Below the pieces are notes generated by a model that saw only the letters and a program-made list of their open reading frames with translations, was not told where the DNA came from and made no database searches. The position numbers and the translations under genes are program-made. 26,675 nucleotides of DNA from Cylindrodendrum hubeiense (taxonomy: Eukaryota > Ascomycota > Sordariomycetes > Hypocreales > Nectriaceae), in the NCBI GenBank assembly GCA_014621425.1, contig JAANBB010000499.1, positions 1 to 26,675 of the forward strand. The letters are read 5' to 3'. This document shows, piece after piece, positions 20,535 through 26,675 of the stretch. Within the stretch, counting starts at the first letter, position 1; every line of letters begins with the position of its first letter.

Positions 20535-22865
20535 TCAGCCTTCCTTGATAACGGGACTGGGACACGGCTTGGGACTGGGGCACGCACTGACAACTACACT
20601 AGGAGCGCGGCTGTGACCGGGACGCTCTTCTCCAGCCTCAACAACCGACCCCTCCGCCATGGTCGTTTCCCGCCTCAGAAGCCTCCATCGGCGCAGCTTC
20701 GAACGCGGGTTGTCGCCTAGCATCGTCGGCATCAGGTCATCCTCCAGGATGGGCACCTCGGAGAGCGGGTCCAGTTGGTCGATGATGTCGGCAATGTCCG
20801 GGGGCGGCGCCGCCATGAACACGGCCTGCACGTCGCCGTACGGCGAGAAGCTCATGAACTGCCACTTGGACGGCTTCTTGGTTTTGGACATCTGCGCAAA
20901 CCGCCGACGCTCGAAGAAGCCGATGAGCAGCAGAGTGAAGAAGTTGAGCGTGCGGATCAGCGCCACGTTGATTACGTGGAACACACGCGCCGACGCCACC
21001 AGCTTCAACGGGAGGAGGAGGATTAGGGCGACAATGTTAAAGGGGGGCGGGTAGGCGAAGATAGAGTCGCTCTTAACACCCTCGAATGTCAGCACGGCGC
21101 GGCGGAACTGGATCTCGGCTGTCTCGTCGGCGATGATTTTGGAAAAGGTGTTTGTGAGCATGGCGATCAGAATAGTCAGGAATAGCGTGTTGCCCAGGAA
21201 GGCAAACGAGATCATGAGCGCCGGGCCGAGGATGGTATGGAAGCGAACCGACTCCTCGATGCCCTCGCCGTCCAGCCCGAACCAGATCCAGAGCATCCAC
21301 TTGCCCACAACAACCCAGCTGAACTCCTCGCGGCCGTCGTTGCCGGCGGCTACGAGCCATTGCAGCGCGAGCAGGAAGCCCGTGAAGCACCACGTCGCCA
21401 GGAACGTCAGCACAGTAAAGTCCCGCATCATGGCGTGCAACGAAATGAAGACGATATTGTTAGGCAGCAGGTTGAAGGCAACACGGGTCAGCATAATCGG
21501 CGCCGCGATGCAGAGGATCGGCAAGCCCCAGCCGCTGTGAAGCTGGTCAAGCATCAGATCGGCCAGGCGGGCAAGGAGGTAGGCACCGAAGATGGAGGTG
21601 AAGGTGATGTCGAGGAAGGCCCACAGGTTTTGGGCGTGGACTTCCCATCCGTGCTCGATGATGGCCGCCAGCTTCTCGAGGACCCAGCCAGCCGTGTAGA
21701 TGATGAAGGCGAATTCCCACGGGTTGAATTCCGAGTGCCGCGAGACCATAGTCATGACGTAGAGGCCAAGCAGGATGATAAACTGGAGGAGCTCAATGAG
21801 ATTCCTCGTCCGGGGGACAATCAGACGATGGTGGTTCAGAAGAGGAGCTTTGCGGGGGTCATAGAGAGAGATGGGACGGCGCTTATAGTGATCCGGGAGG
21901 ATATCCATAAAGGACTGGGGCGTATAGACGATTTGACCATCATGGACTGCGTCAACGGCTCGCTGACACGCCGAGGAGCTGATGAAGGTCTTGCTCTCTG
22001 ATAGAATGGCAAGTTCCAGGGCAGTGACCTTCTTCTCGTTGCCGTGATTCTCCTGATCGGGCAATTGAGATTGTGTCTTTCGGCTCCGGCCCCGGCGCCG
22101 GACAATAGCTGGGGCACCCTGGAACGGATCAAAGCCTTCCACGAGGATGTGAGCAAGCAGGAGAAGGCCCTGTGGTCCTGGGTTGTCCTCATGGAAGCGG
22201 CGGAGGATGCGACTTGCAAGAAGCTCGCACAGCGTCGCTCGGGCGACATTGACGCTCTGGTGGACCGTCTTTGACTGGTCTCGCAGGAAGGAGACGCGGT
22301 TGGCCAGCAAGCAGTAGACTGTCTCATGTCAGATGAGGCTCTTGGACACCATCCTATGTGGCTTACTCACCGACGGAGATGTCATCCGGGTTGTAGAGCC
22401 TGTCAACCAATGGTCTCACAACGAGGGCGTTCATCTTGGGATCCCTGAAGTGCTCCAAGGTGTAAGGATCATCTGAAGGATTGTTAGCGGCCATGGCCTT
22501 CAACGCACAGTACGAGGCTGCGTTTTCCCACAAGACACGTACCGATACTAGCAAGCACTAGACGCCGGACTCTGCACTCAAGAGGTGTTAGCACGCTGGT
22601 TCCTCGTCATCTCACGACTGGGCGATGGTCACGCTGCCGCGAGATCTGGGGACGCGTCACGCTGCGTCGGAAGCAGGCAGATTTACCGGTGAATGGTCAT
22701 GTACACAGGGAGGACCTCGGGCACAAGATTGAGGGTCGACCTATTGCCATCGTCGAGGCATCCCTTTGCCTCGGCGTCATCGGTGCCGGAGAGGAAGGCC
22801 TCGTCCTCCTCATCGTCAACGGGCCGCAGCCAATCGCCGGTGCGCTCAGAGCTGGACCGTGTCAT
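20535..22865 (-). CDS. YVC1: Vacuolar TRP-type cation/calcium channel (Yvc1 / spray family)
   Basis: Minus-strand exons 22865-22687, 22571-22543 (29 nt), 22472-22371 and 22318-20535 join in phase to 697 aa; all introns are GT-AG with clear CTAAC branch sites in the first two. The start at 22865 is the first in-frame ATG. The N-terminal cytoplasmic region has the family blocks EVLPVYMTIHR, DPYTLEHFRDP, NALVVRPLVDRLYNPDDISV and ATLCELLASRILRRF. Six hydrophobic segments lie at about 277-294, 306-323, 337-356, 368-387, 403-426 and 466-492, with a pore loop FGLDGEG (about 450-456) before the last one (LGNTLFLTILIAMLTNTF). Yeast Yvc1 releases Ca2+ from the vacuole on osmotic shock, and the Neurospora homologue is the spray protein that shapes the tip calcium gradient. 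The C-terminus is Pro/Ser-rich. The family is clear; vacuolar location is by homology. Confidence 0.93.
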
Positions 22866-23110
22866 GGCGAATTTCAGCAATTCTACAGCGAAGCGTCCAA
22901 GTCGAGTGATAGACTGCAATCAAGCCCTCGGGCGACAAACAGCGCCAGGTTTCGATGAAGTTTACAAAGTACGATGACGAAGAGATCAGGAAGATGAGAC
23001 CCCAAATGTATAATTTGAAGCACGTTTAACCCCTGAATACGAGAGTTGAATGAGCCAATCGGCGACGCGTAATGCTTCACGACCCGCCCCGCAGGTTCCG
23101 ACAGCTCGTC
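22866..23110 (-). promoter_or_regulatory. YVC1 promoter with CCAAT box
   Basis: This is the sequence immediately upstream of the YVC1 start. AGCCAATCGG at about 23053-23062 (CCAAT at 23055-23059), some 190 bp before the start codon, matches the preferred context of the CCAAT-binding complex. Function is inferred from sequence and position only. Confidence 0.4.
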
Positions 23111-23760
23111 ATTCTTGGTTTAGCGGCTGGAATTTAAGAACGTGGTCTTCCGAGCATCTGGTTCATGACCGTTGGTATGGTATGGCATGGTCACTTTGAG
23201 TGTTGAGTGTTTCCTGTAGATATTGGGAGATATTGGAGGGGAGTCTGACCGGAGGAGGATCAAGCGGATTGAGGCGACCTTGCCAAGAGCCTGGATTAGG
23301 CAGTGGCCCAGAAACCCCACTGTCAGCACGCTGGATCGAGATTGGTAGCATGAGCTCTTATGTCAAAGGAGTCAGATCCAAGTGACAGACGTGGGATGAG
23401 TCGTCATTCTGTCGCCTGAGTGGGTTGGCGACGCACGGTGATGGAGTCGGCCTTGTCAACCCAACTGCCTGGTGCCTCCGGCTTACAAAGGATTCGGTAC
23501 TCAATAATCAAGCCACAAATAACCTCCTAGCGTTGGATCCATGGCCAGGGTTTGTGAATACTTCTAATGGCGAGAACTGGCTACCACGGCTGCAGGACTG
23601 AAGGCGTTCTCCGCTGCTTGGCGGCGGTAGTGGAAGTTCCTCGACTTGATGCTAGGGCGACAGGCTTGTACTTGAGGCCAGCTCAATGCAAGATGGGCGT
23701 GACCGTGCGAAGTTCGTCGACGACTATTGGTGCCTGTTAGGGTGATTTCTCGGTGTCGTG

Positions 23761-23784
23761 GCACTCGTGGCACTCGTGGCACTT
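23761..23784. repeat. 9-bp tandem repeat (GCACTCGTG)
   Basis: Two perfect copies (23761-23769, 23770-23778) are followed by a partial third. It lies outside any supported gene. Confidence 0.7.
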
Positions 23785-24835
23785 GTTGAACTCGAGATAG
23801 AGGTGCCATGTCAGACCGAGTTTAATGATGGCTGACACTGCCACACAAGCCATCTCGTAGGCCCTGTTCTAGCGTATTTCCCGGAACTTGCCGGGTCGAC
23901 TGAAGGTATGCTGATAACGTGTATTGCACTTGTACGTGCACTCCGCGCTACCTAATACAGATTTGAATGGAGAGAAGTGGAGGACGTTAGGGCGGAAGGG
24001 TCTAGACCTGCCAAATTACAGCCCTATGGATATGGAGTGCCTGGGATGTCCAGGACGACAGCAACACAGGTGAAGCTAAGAAGAATGGCATGCTGCGCTA
24101 GCAGGTTGCAATAGGATAACGGGAGCGGCGGCCACTTTGTATGCTCTCGACCCAGGGAGAGGTGTCAGCATGGCGGCCACACACCCACATGGGTGGGACT
24201 TTGGTTGTATCCGGGCAATGCATTTCGACAGCGCTTTGGGGTATGTGCCTGAGGAATTGAACAAGCCTGTGAGTAGTATGGACGCAATGGAATGTGAGGT
24301 GGTTCAGGACTACATAGAGGTACGCCAGGTACGTATGGAGTATGGAGCATGTATCTGGAGAGGCTGTTTGTCCCCAATCTTGACCAATCTTGGACGGTGG
24401 CGTCAAACCCACTCATTGGCGGGTCACCTATTCGGTTCGCGTCTGATCCATCTTGGTCAGTTGAGTCTCGGGGTCTTGGCCCATGAGTAAGGGAGAGACG
24501 AGAGCGACTGAGTGGGAACAATGCTCGGCCACACGTCGCCGCTTAGCAGATGCGTGGTTGATGACACGCGAGTGGGCCGATTCAGACCAGGTTCACGCGA
24601 GGCGGTTGCGCCGTATCGAGGCAGTCATGACGCCGGGGGGCTCGCATCGAAGCGAAGCTGGGGCGGATGCTCGATTTGGGAAGTTGTTGCACCTGGGAGC
24701 CAGGACCAGCACAAGGTTGACGGCGTCCATGCGGGCGGGGGATGCGCAATGCCGAAAATTAGCTGCTTCTGTGCTGATGCAGGCGGAGATATTGGTACGT
24801 ACAGCCAGGATCGTCGATAGGCCTGTTGATGGGCC

Positions 24836-24865
24836 ACCTGGTTCTGGACAACCTGGTTCTGGACA
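24836..24865. repeat. 15-bp perfect tandem duplication
   Basis: ACCTGGTTCTGGACA occurs at 24836-24850 and again immediately at 24851-24865. It looks like a recent slippage-type duplication in non-coding DNA. Confidence 0.85.
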
Positions 24866-25140
24866 AGAGGGCAAGTTTGACTCTGAACGTGCCAAGGGCA
24901 TCCTGGGGCTGTGCATCGCGAGGACTTGTAAGCGTCGGGAGGTAGGTACATAGTATCTAAGGACATGACCAGCCAGGACAGGACGTCTAGCCAAACGGGT
25001 ATGACCCGAGAGGCGTTGTTGGGAACGGGGCTTGGAGCAGCTGATGACCAGATGACAACCCCAGGTCTTGGCTGCGAATCGACGAATTACTGCCTCGAGA
25101 TCAAAGAGATCAAGGGCTTGGCTCCGACGGCGTAGCGGGC

Positions 25141-25167
25141 AGTACAGTACTCGCAGTACTCTGTACT
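25141..25167. repeat. GTAC-rich imperfect hairpin
   Basis: AGTACAG at 25141-25147 pairs with CTGTACT at 25161-25167. Inside it TACT pairs with AGTA around a CGC loop, with a 2-nt bulge on the 3' arm. This could form an 11-bp stem. No function is evident. Confidence 0.6.
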
Positions 25168-25385
25168 ACCAACCATGTACGCAAGGTACACAGCAGCAGG
25201 CGATGGCGCGCGGTAGCAGGCCGCGGCGTCGTTTGGGGGCAGTGACACAGACACATGTCGTTGCCAGTGGCATGCATCGCCTCGGCTGGATGGACGGAGC
25301 AGCCGCGGAGCGAGGCGACGAGAACGGATCACATTGTGAAGATGCTCACTACACGGCCGGAGAAAAAGAGGCCAAAGGGTAAGGG

Positions 25386-25415
25386 GACGAGACCGGGGAC
25401 GACGAGACCGGGGAC
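25386..25415. repeat. 15-bp perfect tandem duplication
   Basis: GACGAGACCGGGGAC occurs at 25386-25400 and again at 25401-25415. It is a second direct duplication of the same unit length as that at 24836, but of unrelated sequence. Confidence 0.85.
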
Positions 25416-26675
25416 GGGCGGGCGCCCAGTCAAGGGGGCAGCCTGTCAACCGATCGACCAGGCATCCCCTTCCCCGGCCGTGGCTTGCAAGTCGGGGACG
25501 GCGGGAGGGATAGAGGGACAGATGGACAGAGGGGCGGCGGCACAGAAGGCTCGGCGGCGCTGAAACGAGGAACCAAATCGTACGGTGACGGGTTCAGGAA
25601 TTGACGCGTACCGCTGCGGCAACTTAGCTTCTCGGTTGGCGACCGGCCAGAGGCAGCATCATGAGATGGGCGCATGGAAATGGCTCCGATTTTCTGTTGC
25701 TCTGGCTGACGTCCAGGCAGGAAAAGTGTTGGGAACAGATACACATACAAAAGGCGATAATACGGGACTTACGGCATGGCTGACTTGTCACCCACCCACC
25801 GTCTCGTCGAGCTAACATTGGATAGCTCGCTTTCCGTTGATGAGGGGAAAAGCGTCAAGGGGCAATGGAGCTAAAAACAAAAAGTAAGTGTGGCGTCGGT
25901 AGGGGAGGCATGGAGTACTTGGGACTATTGGATGAAGTAGGTACCTTGCGTAGCACTTTATTATTGTCGTGTCTGTCATGGGATTTTGTGGATGGTTGCT
26001 TGTCTGAGATGCCATTTTCCCGAGGCATCGTCACTCCTGGCCTCTTGGCCTCCGGCCTTGCTCCAGCACTCGTCTTGCCTCGCTCTGTGCAACCCTACCT
26101 ACATGGCGCATGCCGAGTTATCTTTCCCTTTAGCTTGTGATTCTACCCACTTTCGCCTCTGGCTGGTGTATCCGCCGCTCGGCGCCGTGGTCAGCAAGGA
26201 AGCTGGCGGGTCCTCCTGTACCTGGTGCAGTTGCATGTCGACTGCTACACCAAGGTAACCCACAATGACGCGACGAGGCCAGAATCGAGTTGCTTGTGCA
26301 CCGGCCAGCGCCCAGGACGGACCAACGCCAGGGGACACCTACTATGTATGGGAAGGGTACGGGCATTAGCAATGGCAAGGCGCATGGGTTGGGATGGATG
26401 GATGTAACGCTGAAAAAAGATCCATCCTCGACCAAATATGGAACCAGACGACGAAATGAATTAAATCAAGCCAAACGCGCGCGCGGAGAGGCTGCTTCTG
26501 CTTCGTGCGTGCTGCCACACACACCCACCATGCGTCGCCAAACATGACGGCGGAGATGTTGGGTGATGTTGGGTGAGGCTGGGTGAGGCTGCTGTTCCTA
26601 TCCATGACGATGACGACCAGCGGCCGGCTGGGTCGGCGGCGACGGCGACGGCGGGACCACGGCAAACACGCACCT

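Larger units (their letters stand above)
23111..26675. other. Long gene-free right end with short tandem duplications
   Basis: About 3.5 kb without a frame I can assign. The longest frames (for example 24483-24953 +, and overlapping minus-strand frames) are Arg/Gly/Pro-rich, overlap one another on both strands, and lack domains or splice-site logic. The DNA holds several short perfect duplications and a hairpin, listed separately, and a trinucleotide-rich end (GGCGAC repeats, about 26633-26655). It may be the long upstream region of a gene beyond the window. Confidence 0.5.

Noticed and set aside
21237..22001. 254-codon + strand frame opposite YVC1
   Set aside because: It lies wholly antisense to the conserved channel exon; its Glu/Arg/Gly-rich composition mirrors the GC-rich coding strand and shows no domain.
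23761..23784. Possible CRISPR-like repeat
   Set aside because: The repeats are 9 bp, directly abutting and without spacers; this is a eukaryotic simple repeat.
24483..24953. 156-codon + strand frame in the right-hand spacer
   Set aside because: Arg/Gly-rich, overlapped by equally long frames on the other strand, contains a 15-bp duplication and no domain.

Overview
The window looks like nuclear DNA of a filamentous ascomycete (Pezizomycotina, probably Sordariomycetes). Most genes carry short introns of 29-100 nt with GTATGT/GTAAGT-type donors, CTAAC/CTGAC branch sites and CAG/TAG acceptors. Gene spacing is compact, 5' leaders are pyrimidine-rich, and a Zn2Cys6 regulator and a Yvc1/spray-type channel are present. 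There are no bacterial operons, phage genes, CRISPR arrays or intact transposons.

Layout from left to right: (1) a GH76 Dfg5/Dcw1-type cell-wall mannosidase (652-3038, +) with an unusual transmembrane segment and long tail. (2) A broken FAD-linked (BBE-type) oxidoreductase relict (about 3775-4753, +). (3) An NmrA-like NAD(P)-binding protein (4941-5867, -) divergent from (4) a Zn2Cys6 regulator (6355-7625, +) whose intron appears to be GC-AG. The promoter between them carries two perfect 12-bp CCG/CGG palindromes 52 bp apart. Items 2-4 look like the remains of a small metabolic gene cluster. (5) A tRNA-Phe(GAA) gene (8202-8327, +) with no intron at the normal 37/38 position; instead a 53-nt insert with complete spliceosomal intron signals sits in its D-loop. 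(6) A type II membrane nucleotide pyrophosphatase/phosphodiesterase (8837-11269, +) with a Pro/Glu/Lys repeat tail. (7) A SNF2 ATPase with an embedded RING finger and a SUMO-interaction-like motif, Uls1/Rad16 class (12459-16754, +). (8) Mediator subunit MED17 (17847-19879, -), frameshifted in a C8/G8 homopolymer. (9) A Yvc1/spray-type TRP cation channel (20535-22865, -) with a 29-nt micro-exon. (10) About 3.8 kb at the right end with no recognisable gene, only short tandem duplications and a hairpin.

Genes 1 and 6-9 are unrelated housekeeping functions (wall assembly, nucleotide/phosphate metabolism, chromatin and SUMO-linked DNA transactions, transcription, vacuolar calcium). The strongest candidate for something undescribed is the spliceosomal-type intron in the D-loop of tRNA-Phe. 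It falls between G20 and A21, leaves both internal Pol III promoter boxes intact, and its exact removal gives a 73-nt tRNA. All gene models come from reading the sequence alone. No alignment or expression data were available.
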